Below are positions 15,313 to 23,879 of a stretch of DNA of 38,328 nt, piece after piece. Both the position numbers and the translations under genes were made by a program. The notes beneath the pieces were generated by a model. The model was not told where the DNA came from and did no database searches. It worked only from the letters and a program-made list of their open reading frames with translations. The stretch comes from CAYMEV01 sp964431655 [NCBI: uncultured bacterium]. Its GTDB lineage: Bacteria > CAYMEV01. The stretch spans positions 1 to 38,328 of the forward strand of contig CAYSKJ010000010.1 of assembly GCA_964431655.1 (NCBI GenBank), read 5' to 3'. How positions within the stretch are numbered: the first letter of the stretch is position 1; every line of letters starts with the position of its first letter.

Positions 15313-16067
15313 AAGCAAACTATTTCCTCTGCTAATTTTAAGTATTGTTCGGAACATACGGACCTGATATCATAAAGCATGATTGGTTTGCCGTGGCTCG
15401 GGGATTCCCCCAGGCGTATGCTTCGTGATATGGTGGTATTGAATATATATTTTCCGAAGTATTTTTTTGCTTCCTCCAATACCTGGTTTGACAGATTCGT
15501 CCTCTTGTCATGCATGGTCATGAGGATGCCCTTTATCTTCAGATCGGGGTTGAAGTTCTTTTTTATGATATCTATGGTGGTCAGGAGCTGGGCAACCCCT
15601 TCCATGGAGAAAAACTCGCACTGAACAGGTATTATGACGCTGTTGGCGAAAACAAGGGAATTCAGGGTAAGAAGGCTTAAGGAGGGCGGGCAGTCAATCA
15701 GGCAGTAATCAAAATTTTCTGAAAAATCCTTCAGATAGCTTTTGAGTATGTATTCCCTGTTATCATAATCGGAGAACTCAGTATCAAAACCGGCCAGGTC
15801 CATGGTAGCGGGAATTATGTGAAGGCAGTCCAGGTGTTTTTTTATGACGGCTTTTTCAACCGGCACCTTTTTTGCGATAATATCGTAGACATCGTGGGTA
15901 AGCGAGTTTTTATCAATGCCAAGCCCGCTGGTCGTATTTCCCTGGGGGTCAAAGTCAATTACAAGAACCCTTTTCTCAAAACTGGCAAGGGATGTGCCTA
16001 GGTTTATTGCAGTTGTGGTCTTGCCTACCCCGCCTTTCTGATTTGCTACCGCTATTATTTCAGTCAT
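15309..16067 (-). CDS. parA: Chromosome-partition ATPase ParA (Soj)
   Basis: A 252-residue ParA of chromosomal type, without an N-terminal DNA-binding domain. It starts MTEIIAVANQKGGVGKTTTA, with the deviant Walker A box KGGVGKTT (Lys11, Lys16). It also has the switch segment VIDFDPQGNTTSGLG and the DCPPSLSLLTLNSL signature. It binds nonspecific DNA as an ATP dimer and is released by ParB, which drives movement of parS regions. The lack of a helix-turn-helix separates it cleanly from the ParA-like protein at 4006-4983. A parS-like palindrome lies 22 bases before the start codon, so ParB binding may also regulate the operon. Such loci usually lie near oriC. Confidence 0.95.
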   Translation of the reverse strand: MTEIIAVANQKGGVGKTTTAINLGTSLASFEKRVLVIDFDPQGNTTSGLGIDKNSLTHDVYDIIAKKVPVEKAVIKKHLDCLHIIPATMDLAGFDTEFSDYDNREYILKSYLKDFSENFDYCLIDCPPSLSLLTLNSLVFANSVIIPVQCEFFSMEGVAQLLTTIDIIKKNFNPDLKIKGILMTMHDKRTNLSNQVLEEAKKYFGKYIFNTTISRSIRLGESPSHGKPIMLYDIRSVCSEQYLKLAEEIVCL

Positions 16068-16088
16068 TACCCATACCTGTAAATTTCT

Positions 16089-16104
16089 GGTTTCATATGA
16101 AACA
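16089..16104. other. parS: parS-like centromere site
   Basis: GGTTTCATATGAAACA matches the bacterial parS consensus TGTTTCACGTGAAACA at 13 of 16 positions. It contains the perfect 14-base palindrome GTTTCATATGAAAC, with TA instead of CG at the centre and a G at the first base. It sits 22 bases upstream of the parA start. Confidence 0.75.
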
Positions 16105-16154
16105 TGTACAGTATATTAAAATTGAAAAGTTTGCAACAGAATATTCATTGATAA

Positions 16155-17150
16155 TCAATCGGTTTCACCTGCAATATCCTCATAAAATATCTTCTTTATG
16201 GTGTCAAGATGATTATAATGGCTGAGTATGTACTGCAGTTTTACATAGGCTGCTTCTGTTGTTATGTTCCTGCCGTTTATTGCTCCGCTTTCAACAGCCT
16301 GGCGCCCGGTCTCATAGGATACAGGGTTGATGGTGCCGTGTATGCATTGGGAGGTAAGCACTGAAGGGATATTCCTCTTTGACAGCTCTGCAATGAAATC
16401 GGAGAACATGCCGCCGTAATTCGGCAGGGTTCCGGAACCGAAGGCCTCAATTATAATGCCGTCCAGTTCCATGCTGAGTATATTATCAAGGAATCTTCGG
16501 TCAAAATTCGGGTGGACCTTCAGAATGGGTATATTGGAGAGCCTTATATTGTCTATGAAAAGCGGTTCCTTCTGTTTTTTGTGGGCTTTGCGGACCAGAC
16601 TGCTCCACTCAATGTCTATGCCTATGATGGCAAGCGCTGGGAAATTAGGGGATACAAAGGCATCATACCTGATGCTGCTTGCCTTTGCTGTCCTGTTAGC
16701 CCGGAGAAGCTCATTGCTGAAACATACAGCAGTTTCTCTTATGCCCGAGGCAGCAAACTCAATGCTGTTTATTATATTGTTCCTTGCATCATTGCGCCTC
16801 TCGGAAAGGGGTTTCTGGGAGCCGGTAAAGATGATCGGCTTATTGAGATTCTTCATTATGAAGGAAAGGGCAGTTGCTGTGTATACCATCGTGTCGGTTC
16901 CGTGCATTATGACAAAACCGTCATATCCGGCATAAAGCTCGTATATTTTATATGCTATGCTGTTCCATTGATCTATCCCGATCATACAGCTGTCCGTATT
17001 GAAAAGGTTTACCCAGCCTATCTCTGCAATCTGGTTTATTTCGGGGATTATACTAAGAAGCATATCCGGGTCATTGCATGGCACATTGGTCTGTTTTTCC
17101 CTGATCATCCCTATGGTTCCGCCGGTAAAGATAATGGCTACCCTTTTCAT
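16155..17150 (-). CDS. ansA: Type I L-asparaginase
   Basis: A 331-residue asparaginase of the bacterial type I (cytoplasmic) family, which hydrolyses L-asparagine to aspartate and ammonia. The two nucleophile motifs are intact: IIFTGGTIGM near the N-terminus, with the first active-site Thr, and VIMHGTDTMVYTATAL with the second Thr-Asp. TGSQKPLSERRNDARNN contains the conserved Lys and following residues. No signal peptide is present. The ATG at 17150 has a strong GGAGGGG ribosome binding site; an upstream in-frame ATG at 17168 has none. The gene is on the minus strand after the parA locus, possibly with its own promoter. The related archaeal glutaminyl-tRNA amidotransferase subunit GatD is unlikely, because its extra N-terminal domain is missing. 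Confidence 0.9.
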   Translation of the reverse strand: MKRVAIIFTGGTIGMIREKQTNVPCNDPDMLLSIIPEINQIAEIGWVNLFNTDSCMIGIDQWNSIAYKIYELYAGYDGFVIMHGTDTMVYTATALSFIMKNLNKPIIFTGSQKPLSERRNDARNNIINSIEFAASGIRETAVCFSNELLRANRTAKASSIRYDAFVSPNFPALAIIGIDIEWSSLVRKAHKKQKEPLFIDNIRLSNIPILKVHPNFDRRFLDNILSMELDGIIIEAFGSGTLPNYGGMFSDFIAELSKRNIPSVLTSQCIHGTINPVSYETGRQAVESGAINGRNITTEAAYVKLQYILSHYNHLDTIKKIFYEDIAGETD

Positions 17151-17300
17151 CTGCCCCTCCGCTGTCATATTGGAAGAAATTTGATATAGGGTATTCTATT
17201 AGTATATTGATAAATGCAAAGAAAATATTTGTATAAAACCAATTAAGCTGGTATAAATCTGTATAACGATATAAATTTATCCATTATCGGGGGTGGCATT

Positions 17301-18821
17301 ATGAAAAGATTGAATATCATCATTTTCTGCCTGATATTCGTGTTTTGCCTTGAGAGTAATGGCCAGAACAGCATTGATATCCTCAGATTTGATTTATCCA
17401 GGTTCCCCAGCGTCAGGGTAGTATGCCTGCCTTACAGCAAGGGTGCGGAGCCCTCCACCTACCTTAGCGGATCAAGCTATGAAATTACAGAAAACGGCCA
17501 GTATAAACCGTCCTCTGTCGACATCAGTCCCCTGGCCAGCAGGCTTTCCTATAATTATATAATGGTCATTGATAATTCAGGAAGCACAAAGCCCTATCAC
17601 AATTCCATACAGGAATCCATAGGCATTATCCTTGATACCGCAGGGGCTTTGGACAAAGTGGCCCTGTTCATCTTTGATTCCGCAACAAAAAAACTCGCCG
17701 ACCTTACCACAGACAGGGATATTATTAGGGATACTGCCAGCGGGATCAAGTATGACGGTAGCTATACCTATATTTATGATGCCTTGTTTGAGATATCCAA
17801 TTTTCTGATTTCCAACCGGGCGGATATGAATATTATTTTATTCTTTACCGACGGTATTGATACGGGTAGCATGGTTCAGCCCAATACAGTCATTGACAAA
17901 CTGGCCGGAGAAAATATAAAGTTCATGAACCTCGGGTTCGGTAATGACAGGAGACTCGGAAGTCTGGAAAGGATCTCAAAGATTACTGGTTTTGAATCCT
18001 TCCGTATAGGTTCACAAAAAGAAACCTCCGATATCAGGGATTTTCTCATGGAGAGAATGGACAGCCAGGTCATGGTTTCCTTTGAAAGTGCCCTGAAGTC
18101 CATACCTGACAGGGACTATTTCGTCTCCCTGCGTTTCAGCTCAAACGGGGCAACGGCGGTGAGCTCCTTCAGCACAGCTAATATACTCCCTATTCAGAAT
18201 TACATAATCTCCCTTTCCAGCCCCGGGAGAAAGGAAATTCCCGCAGTGGGGAAAAGCAGTTCATTTTTTGGCAACAACAGCCTTATTATAGCTGCCATCA
18301 TTCTGACCTGCGGTATGATAGCCTTTGCCCTTATAAGAAGACAGAAGCAGAGAGCCCTTCCCGGTGCGGCCTACTATGAGCCCAGGGAGGTGCAGGAAAG
18401 CTCCATGGATGAATTCGATGACCATACCGTGGTTCTGGAGGATATCCCTGACCTTACAGAGGAAGAGCTGGAAGAGGAAGAGTTTGATGATGAGATTCTC
18501 AGCAATACCATTGTTATGAGCGAGGAACCAGTGATAATCATTAAACAGGGCTCATCAAGGAAGATTACCTATGACCTCGGGGGTAAGGATAATTTTACCA
18601 TTGGCAGGGCAGAGGGCAATTCCATAGTCCTTGCCAACAGGAGTGTTTCTTCCAAGCACTGCATAATAAGGAAGATAGGGGGTGCCTTTGTTATATACGA
18701 CCTGAAAAGCACCAATGGCACCTTTGTTAACGGGCAGAGAATTAAAAAAGCCCTCCTCAAGCCGGGCGACACCATACACATCGGTGAAACCATCCTTGAT
18801 TTTCAGCTTAGAAGGAAATAA
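17301..18821 (+). CDS. von Willebrand factor A domain protein with membrane helix and FHA domain
   Basis: A 506-residue, three-part protein. A signal peptide (residues 1-21) leads to a vWA domain (about 82-255) with a MIDAS motif DNSGST (Asp91, Ser93, Ser95) and FFTDGIDTG. One transmembrane helix lies at about 326-345, followed by an acidic linker (370-410). The C-terminal FHA domain (about 430-505) shows FTIGR, SVSSKH and DLKSTNGTFVNG, the phosphothreonine-binding residues. The predicted topology puts vWA outside the membrane and FHA inside, so it could carry a signal across the inner membrane from metal-dependent adhesion to kinase-phosphorylated partners. It stands alone, with a GGGGGTGG ribosome binding site; no Ser/Thr kinase is in the window. 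Confidence 0.9.
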   Translation: MKRLNIIIFCLIFVFCLESNGQNSIDILRFDLSRFPSVRVVCLPYSKGAEPSTYLSGSSYEITENGQYKPSSVDISPLASRLSYNYIMVIDNSGSTKPYHNSIQESIGIILDTAGALDKVALFIFDSATKKLADLTTDRDIIRDTASGIKYDGSYTYIYDALFEISNFLISNRADMNIILFFTDGIDTGSMVQPNTVIDKLAGENIKFMNLGFGNDRRLGSLERISKITGFESFRIGSQKETSDIRDFLMERMDSQVMVSFESALKSIPDRDYFVSLRFSSNGATAVSSFSTANILPIQNYIISLSSPGRKEIPAVGKSSSFFGNNSLIIAAIILTCGMIAFALIRRQKQRALPGAAYYEPREVQESSMDEFDDHTVVLEDIPDLTEEELEEEEFDDEILSNTIVMSEEPVIIIKQGSSRKITYDLGGKDNFTIGRAEGNSIVLANRSVSSKHCIIRKIGGAFVIYDLKSTNGTFVNGQRIKKALLKPGDTIHIGETILDFQLRRK

Positions 18822-18869
18822 TGACCGGCATCGCATAAAAAACAATCATAATAAGGAGCAGGAATATCT

Positions 18870-20192
18870 ATGGAAGATATTGTAGATGTAATTGTAATCG
18901 GAGCAGGCCTCTCTGGCATATCCTGCGCCATTGAGCTTAAAAAGGCCGGGCTGGAGGTAATAGTCCTGGAGAGGGGAGATTTTCCGGGTTCAAAGAACAG
19001 CTTCGGGGGCATTCTTTTTACAACCATGCTGAAGGATATTGTGCCTGATTTCAGAAAGGATGCACCCCTGGAAAGGGCTGTTGCCTATAAGGACCTGTGC
19101 TATATGACCGACTGCAGCAGTGCAGCGCTCCAGCTTTATTCGGACAGGTGGGCATCCGGGGACACATCTGATTCCTTTACGGTTTACAGGGCCCGGTTCG
19201 ACCGCTGGTTTGCCGAGAAAGCCGCAGAGATGGGAGTGGATATCTATGAGGGTATAGTTGTTCAGGACCTGATAAGGGAGAATGGGGCAGTGAAGGGGGT
19301 CAGGGTCAGGGGAGAAAAAAGCGGGGAATTTGAGGAATTCAGGGCAAATGCTGTTGTGATTGCTGAAGGTTCCAACAGCCTTCTGACAGAGAGGGCAGGG
19401 CTGAGGGAGGGGAAATCCCTGATGGTTCCCAAAAACCGGGTATCTGCTGTAAAAGAGATAATAGAGATAGGAGAGGAGGAAGTAGAAAAAAGGTTCGGCC
19501 TGGAACCGGGGAAAGGCAGGGCTGTGAGCTATTTCGGCTATCCAAATGCCTATATGGTGGGAGTCGGCTTCCTTTATACCAATAAAAGCACAGTTAGCAT
19601 AGGCCTGGGTGTTCTGATTGACGACCTGGCCTCCAGGAAGGAACCCATATATGATCTTTTGGAGCGGTTCAAGGCTCATCCGGTCATAAGGCCACTGCTG
19701 AAAGACGGAGAGGTACGGGAGTATTCCACGCATATGATAGCTGAAGACTCCCAGAAACAGCCAGTAAGGGTCTTCGATGACGGGGTAATGGTTGTTGGCG
19801 ATGCCGCCGGTTTTGTGAACATGTCCTTTCACATGGAAGCCACCAATCTTGCCATGCTTTCAGGAATATATGCGGCAAAAACGATAAAAAAAGCCGTGGA
19901 AAGGAAGGATTACTCAAAGAATACGCTGTATCTGTACAAGGAAATGCTTGAGGAATCATTCCTCAAAAGTGACCTTTGTGAATCGGACCATTATATGGAG
20001 CTTTTCATGTCCGAGAGGAATTTTCTTAAAAGATACCCTGAGTTTGGATTAAGGTCCATGATTGATTTTTTTACCCCCCAGAACATATCCAAAAAACAGA
20101 TAAAAAAGCAGATTTTCAGGAATATGAGAAAAGAGATAGGTCTCTTCAATATAGCAAAGGCAATGTTCAAGGCAAGGAGGATAATCCTATGA
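18870..20192 (+). CDS. fixC: FixC/ETF-quinone oxidoreductase-type flavoprotein
   Basis: A 440-residue FAD-dependent oxidoreductase of the FixC/ETF-QO family. The FAD-binding motif VIVIGAGLSGISCAIELKKAG is at residues 8-28, and the second FAD segment VVGDAAGFVNMSFHMEATN is near 313. These enzymes take electrons from electron-transfer flavoprotein and pass them to quinone or ferredoxin. It is coupled by ATGA to a FixX ferredoxin gene. No fixA/fixB (ETF) is in the window, so its electron source lies elsewhere. It may serve fatty acid or amino acid oxidation or electron bifurcation. An AAGGAGC ribosome binding site supports the start. Confidence in the family is high; exact role is inferred. Confidence 0.9.
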   Translation: MEDIVDVIVIGAGLSGISCAIELKKAGLEVIVLERGDFPGSKNSFGGILFTTMLKDIVPDFRKDAPLERAVAYKDLCYMTDCSSAALQLYSDRWASGDTSDSFTVYRARFDRWFAEKAAEMGVDIYEGIVVQDLIRENGAVKGVRVRGEKSGEFEEFRANAVVIAEGSNSLLTERAGLREGKSLMVPKNRVSAVKEIIEIGEEEVEKRFGLEPGKGRAVSYFGYPNAYMVGVGFLYTNKSTVSIGLGVLIDDLASRKEPIYDLLERFKAHPVIRPLLKDGEVREYSTHMIAEDSQKQPVRVFDDGVMVVGDAAGFVNMSFHMEATNLAMLSGIYAAKTIKKAVERKDYSKNTLYLYKEMLEESFLKSDLCESDHYMELFMSERNFLKRYPEFGLRSMIDFFTPQNISKKQIKKQIFRNMRKEIGLFNIAKAMFKARRIIL

Positions 20193-20461
20193 AACTGGAA
20201 GACAAGCTGGCTCTGGTAAAGAGAAAGATAGACAGAGAAAGCCATATAAAGGTCGATCAGGATAAGTTCAGGGCTGATGCTGGCAAGGTGGTCCTTTATA
20301 TATGCCCTGCAAAGGTCTATGAGCTCAATGAAGAAACCGGAGAATGCATTGTATCCTTTGACAACTGCCTGGAATGCGGATGCTGTATGGTAGCCGCCCG
20401 CTCCTATGTAACCTGGGACAATCCGAACGGAGGGTTCGGAATAAGCAACAGCTTCGGCTAG
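20189..20461 (+). CDS. fixX: FixX-like ferredoxin
   Basis: A 90-residue iron-sulphur protein. Four likely [4Fe-4S] ligands are Cys39 (in CPAKVY) and the CxxCxxC set Cys60, Cys63 and Cys66 (CLECGCC). The C-terminal WDNPNGGFGISNSFG matches the WxYPRGGFGVxYxxG tail of FixX. It accepts electrons from FixC and passes them to quinone. The start overlaps the fixC stop as ATGA. Cys53 and Cys65 are extra cysteines. The stop codon overlaps that of the convergent dtd gene (20458-20461, CTAG), so the two messages meet end to end. Confidence 0.9.
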   Translation: MKLEDKLALVKRKIDRESHIKVDQDKFRADAGKVVLYICPAKVYELNEETGECIVSFDNCLECGCCMVAARSYVTWDNPNGGFGISNSFG

Positions 20462-20925
20462 GCCTGCCTCCTGGGGCTCTGCCGGTCCAGGCTGTCTATG
20501 ATTATGGTAAAAGGGCCGTCATTAACGAGGCTTACCTGCATGTATGCCCGGAATACACCGTATTTCACGCTATTAAAATGCATTTTCATCTCCTGGAAGA
20601 ACAGCTCTGAGAAGGCCTTTGCCTTTTCATAATCGGCTGCATCGGTAAAAGAGGGCCTGTTACCTTTTCTTGTTGACGAGATCAGGGTAAACTGTGGAAC
20701 CAGGAGTATCTCTCCCTCTATATCCCTGACGGAAAGGTTGGCTTTGTGGTTTTCATCCTCGAATATCCTGAGATTGAGGATTTTATTGACCATATAGTCT
20801 ATATCGGCTTTCTCATCGTTTCTGTGGACTGCAAATAGCACAAGGAACCCTTCGCTTACCGATGCAGCCTCCTGTTTGTCAACAGTTACCCTTGCCTGTT
20901 TGACCCTCTGTATTACCGCTTTCAT
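20458..20925 (-). CDS. dtd: D-aminoacyl-tRNA deacylase
   Basis: A 155-residue enzyme that removes D-amino acids (and some mischarged glycine) from tRNA. It starts MKAVIQRVKQARVTVD, as the family does. The two catalytic motifs are PQFTLISSTRKGNRPSF, normally SQFTL (the Ser is Pro here), and NDGPFT, normally NxGPVT. MQVSLVNDGP is well conserved. Both changes are in or next to conserved motifs, so activity might be altered, though dtd variants with PQFTL exist in my memory of the family. It lies 8 bases downstream of the histidine kinase gene on the same strand and may be co-transcribed with it. Confidence 0.9.
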   Translation of the reverse strand: MKAVIQRVKQARVTVDKQEAASVSEGFLVLFAVHRNDEKADIDYMVNKILNLRIFEDENHKANLSVRDIEGEILLVPQFTLISSTRKGNRPSFTDAADYEKAKAFSELFFQEMKMHFNSVKYGVFRAYMQVSLVNDGPFTIIIDSLDRQSPRRQA

Positions 20926-20933
20926 GTTTCTGA

Positions 20934-22208
20934 TTATTTAGGCAGTGTAAAAACAAAATTGGAACCGTTATGAAGCGGTTCATACCATATCTGCCCGCCA
21001 TGCCTGTTTATTATCTCTTTTATGAAATACAGTCCGATCCCGGTACCGCTGACTGTTTTTGAGGAATCGACATTTACTCTGGAAAATTTCTGAAAGAGCT
21101 TGTCCCTGCTTTCCTCAGGTATTGGTTTTCCGCTGTTGAAAACATTAAGGCGGTAATAATCCTCCCTGTCCTCAAAGCCGTAGGCCATGGTACACCCCTT
21201 TTCACCGTATTTAAGAAGGTTATGGAAGAGGTTGCGATATACATTCTGAAGCCAGAGCCTGTCCGCGGATATTATTATGGTCCTGTCCGGAATACCGCCC
21301 ATGGACTCGTCAATGGTAATATTATGTTCTTTGAAATTTTCAGCGAATTCCTCCAGGACAGGGTCAATTATATCCAGCCTTAAATCCAGGTTCTGTTTGT
21401 GAATCTTCAGGTTGCCGTGGAAAATGTTAGTCTTGCAGAGGTAATTCTCCATTATGCCCAGAAGTCTCTGTGTCCTGTGGTAAAGCTTGTCCACCTCATT
21501 CTGAATGATTGGGTCGAGTTTTCCGTATATGCCTTTGGATATTATCTTTATGCCTATGGCAATGCTGTTTAAAGGGCTTCGGAGATCATGGCTGGCTATT
21601 GTCAGCATTTCGAGAATATGGCTGACCAGCTGCTGGTTGTAATGTATTAGCAGCCCGTGATGGATGCCTGTCCCGACACGCCTCGCGTATCTCTCCAAAA
21701 AAAATATCATGTCGAAGCTCAATATATTTTTATCGTCCCTTATCATCATGGCAGCTATTATATCGTTTATATTTTTCGGGAAATCGAGCTCGCTCTTTAT
21801 GGATACCTTGCCCTTGCAGGGCAGATAGAGTCTGTCGTCCCTGCGGACAATTTCATCCTGGATGATCCTTATGGTGATATCATCATCCAGGATGGCGCCG
21901 TCTTCCATGGATTCCATGTAATAGCGGTATGTACCGTCGTCTTCTGAATATTCGGATAATATGTAGATGTCGCTTTCTATATCAAGGCTTTTTTTCAGGA
22001 TTAGTGAAGTTATGTACTGTATTTCCCAGATAGTGTCGGCTTCTCTCATGAGATCCTGCAGTATGTTGAGGATATCGCTCTTTGTGAGGCCTTCGGTTAT
22101 CTTATCCTCGCAGAACCTGTAATTATTGTAATCAGACCATTTTTTATCTATCCTGCTATTTAAGTGGTCTTTTTTTCCAATGTTTAAGGGTGTCTTAAGG
22201 ATTTTCAT
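20934..22208 (-). CDS. Soluble sensor histidine kinase
   Basis: A 424-residue cytoplasmic kinase without membrane helices. Residues 40-190 look like a GAF-type sensor region. The phospho-acceptor is His207 in IASHDLRSPLNS, inside a HisKA dimerisation domain. The ATPase domain carries the N-box NVYRNLFHNLLKYG, the G1 region NVFNSGKPIPEE, the F-box LFQKFSR and the G2 box GTGIGLYFIKEIINRHGG. It autophosphorylates and should pass phosphate to a response regulator, but none is nearby, so it is an orphan kinase. It lies 8 bases before dtd on the same strand. Signal and partner are unknown. Confidence 0.9.
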   Translation of the reverse strand: MKILKTPLNIGKKDHLNSRIDKKWSDYNNYRFCEDKITEGLTKSDILNILQDLMREADTIWEIQYITSLILKKSLDIESDIYILSEYSEDDGTYRYYMESMEDGAILDDDITIRIIQDEIVRRDDRLYLPCKGKVSIKSELDFPKNINDIIAAMMIRDDKNILSFDMIFFLERYARRVGTGIHHGLLIHYNQQLVSHILEMLTIASHDLRSPLNSIAIGIKIISKGIYGKLDPIIQNEVDKLYHRTQRLLGIMENYLCKTNIFHGNLKIHKQNLDLRLDIIDPVLEEFAENFKEHNITIDESMGGIPDRTIIISADRLWLQNVYRNLFHNLLKYGEKGCTMAYGFEDREDYYRLNVFNSGKPIPEESRDKLFQKFSRVNVDSSKTVSGTGIGLYFIKEIINRHGGQIWYEPLHNGSNFVFTLPK

Positions 22209-22405
22209 ACCCTAAGCTTATCATGAATGCAGGGAAAAATCAAGATATTTAAGATTGAATGGTACAGTCAATTTATGCAGACTTTTAAAACTTCTTGACA
22301 ATGCCGATAAATAAATTATTTTTAACAGAATCATATTATATATTGAAATCGTACTTTGAAATGGATATTCTGCTTAACATATATACTAAAAAAAGGAGTG
22401 GTTTT

Positions 22406-23443
22406 ATGAAATCAAGATTAATTTTGACCCTGGCTGTACTGATTGTATTCATGAGCATTGTATTTGTTTCCTGCAAAAAGGATGAAAAGGCATTGCCGGC
22501 AGAAAAAGGGATATTTGCTGGAGCTGACTATCTTCCCCAGGATTCAGCATTCTTCTTATCAGCTGACTGGGCAAGCATCTCAAAGATTGAAGCCTTTGAG
22601 AAAGAAATAAACGAAATGAAGGAAGAAATAAAAGGGGAAGTAGGGATCGATGTATTTGAAGGCCTGGAGGCTATATCCATGGCTGTCATGGATTTTGATA
22701 CAAAGGATTTCGAGCAGTCCGCAATTGTTGTATTAAAGGGCTCATTTGACAAGGACAGCATACTGCAGGCCATAAGGTCCCAGGAAGATATTACGGATAT
22801 TCTTGAAACAGAATATGAAAAGACTGCAATTTACACACCCCAGGACAATAAGGGCTCGGATATGTCCCTGGCCTTCATGGGTCAGGATACTGTCCTGCTG
22901 TCAGGTATCGAAATGATAAAGAAGGCTGTCGATGTCAAGCATAAGAAGGTTCCCTCCATCAACAGCAACAAAACCATAGCCGAAGCACTGAAGGGCATAA
23001 AAAAGGGTTCCCAGATTTACGGGGTAGGTATTGTTGACCAGCAGATGAAGGATTCCATAGCAAAAGATCCGATGTCTGCATCCTTTGCGGCCATAGATAT
23101 TTTTACTCTTGCCCTGCTGTTTGATACAGGCAAGTACGAAGTGAACTTCACAGGAAGAGCCTCAACCCAAGAGGACGCAAAGCAGATAGTCAATACACTG
23201 AACGGTTTCTGGGAGGGTATGGCAAAACCCATGCTTATGGGTGAACCGCAGTATGCTGAATTTGCTGATATACTCAAGATAGATTTAAAAGGAACCGATG
23301 CTGTTATTAATATAACCATCACCGAAGAGCAGATAGAAAAGATAAAGAATCTCGCACCGGGTATTGGACAGGAAGATGGCGAGGCAGAATTATCAGAGGA
23401 ATATGAAGATGAGGATATGCAGGGGGAATCATACCCCCAGTAA
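22406..23443 (+). CDS. Lipoprotein of unknown function
   Basis: A 345-residue exported protein. The N-terminus MKSRLILTLAVLIVFMSIVFVSCKKDEK is a signal peptide ending in a Cys with a lipobox-like VSC, so it is probably a lipoprotein. The start at 22406 has an AAGGAG ribosome binding site. The frame is open back to 22295 but that part has no family sense. The body includes phrases such as GADYLPQDSAFFLSADWASI and alternating alpha/beta character. The C-terminus is strongly acidic (EDGEAELSEEYEDEDMQGE). I do not recognise the family. It sits alone, with a strong terminator after it. Its products are likely periplasmic or anchored to a membrane. Confidence 0.75.
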   Translation: MKSRLILTLAVLIVFMSIVFVSCKKDEKALPAEKGIFAGADYLPQDSAFFLSADWASISKIEAFEKEINEMKEEIKGEVGIDVFEGLEAISMAVMDFDTKDFEQSAIVVLKGSFDKDSILQAIRSQEDITDILETEYEKTAIYTPQDNKGSDMSLAFMGQDTVLLSGIEMIKKAVDVKHKKVPSINSNKTIAEALKGIKKGSQIYGVGIVDQQMKDSIAKDPMSASFAAIDIFTLALLFDTGKYEVNFTGRASTQEDAKQIVNTLNGFWEGMAKPMLMGEPQYAEFADILKIDLKGTDAVINITITEEQIEKIKNLAPGIGQEDGEAELSEEYEDEDMQGESYPQ

Positions 23444-23454
23444 GCGATAATTGT

Positions 23455-23494
23455 TTTGCAGGGGCTCTTGAGGCCCCTGCAAAGCTTTCTTTTT
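23455..23494 (+). terminator. Rho-independent terminator after the lipoprotein gene
   Basis: A perfect 11-base stem TTTGCAGGGGC/GCCCCTGCAAA (23455-23465 and 23473-23483) with a 7-base loop is followed by CTTTCTTTTT. It lies 12 bases after the stop codon. Confidence 0.9.
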
Positions 23495-23502
23495 AGAAAA
23501 AT

Positions 23503-23829
23503 ATGCCGGAAATAGACAAAATAATTGTATCCGAAGCTGATGAAATCAATCTCTTTGCCAATAAAGCCTTTCTTTATGCCTTCTTCAGCCTTATCCTCTG
23601 TCTGCTTTTTTTTCTTTTCTTCAATCTCTTTTATATGGTGCCTGAGAGGCAGAAATTCACATCCGTAGACATGGAACTGCCCCTTATCCATGCCCAGGAA
23701 TCGGAACTGAAGGCCTACAGGGAAAAAATAAGGGATTTTGAGGAAAAAGATATGCTGGAATCCTATAACAGGGAAGGAATCTATACCAAAGAACAGCTCC
23801 AGAAGGATATGGTAAAGCCAGCCAGATAA
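23503..23829 (+). CDS. Small single-pass membrane protein, paralogue of 26509-26835
   Basis: A 108-residue protein with one long hydrophobic helix (about residues 24-47, FLYAFFSLILCLLFFLFFNLF). It then has VPERQKFTSVDMEL and a charged coiled-coil-like tail. Another 108-residue protein at 26509-26835 has the same plan and shares PERQ, then (D/N)MEL, then ELxA. The two flank the large DUF4900/PilX-like gene on opposite sides. That suggests they work with that protein, for example as inner-membrane assembly or anchoring partners. I do not know the family. It could equally be two relatives of a widespread small-protein type. Confidence 0.7.
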   Translation: MPEIDKIIVSEADEINLFANKAFLYAFFSLILCLLFFLFFNLFYMVPERQKFTSVDMELPLIHAQESELKAYREKIRDFEEKDMLESYNREGIYTKEQLQKDMVKPAR

Positions 23830-23834
23830 AAAAA

Positions 23835-23860
23835 GCAGGGAATGGTCTCCCATCCCCTGC
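23835..23860. terminator. Bidirectional terminator between small membrane gene and pilin-like gene
   Basis: GCAGGG and ATGG pair with CCAT and CCCTGC around one A/C mismatch and a TCTC loop. On the minus strand a run of seven T follows, ending the DUF4900 gene's message. On the plus strand CTTTTG follows more weakly. Confidence 0.75.
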
Positions 23861-23879
23861 CGGCTTTTGTTCGTTTATC

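Noticed and set aside
4006-16067. The two ParAB pairs as a recent duplication
   Set aside because: The first ParA has a helix-turn-helix domain and the sequences of both pairs differ greatly, so they come from different partition families.
16512-17189. Long open frame on the plus strand opposite asparaginase
   Set aside because: It mirrors the asparaginase codons, has no family similarity, and the minus-strand gene has complete catalytic motifs.
18990-19832. 280-residue open frame opposite fixC
   Set aside because: It runs antisense to a full FixC with both FAD motifs; Cys/His/Pro-rich composition is typical of a reverse-frame shadow.
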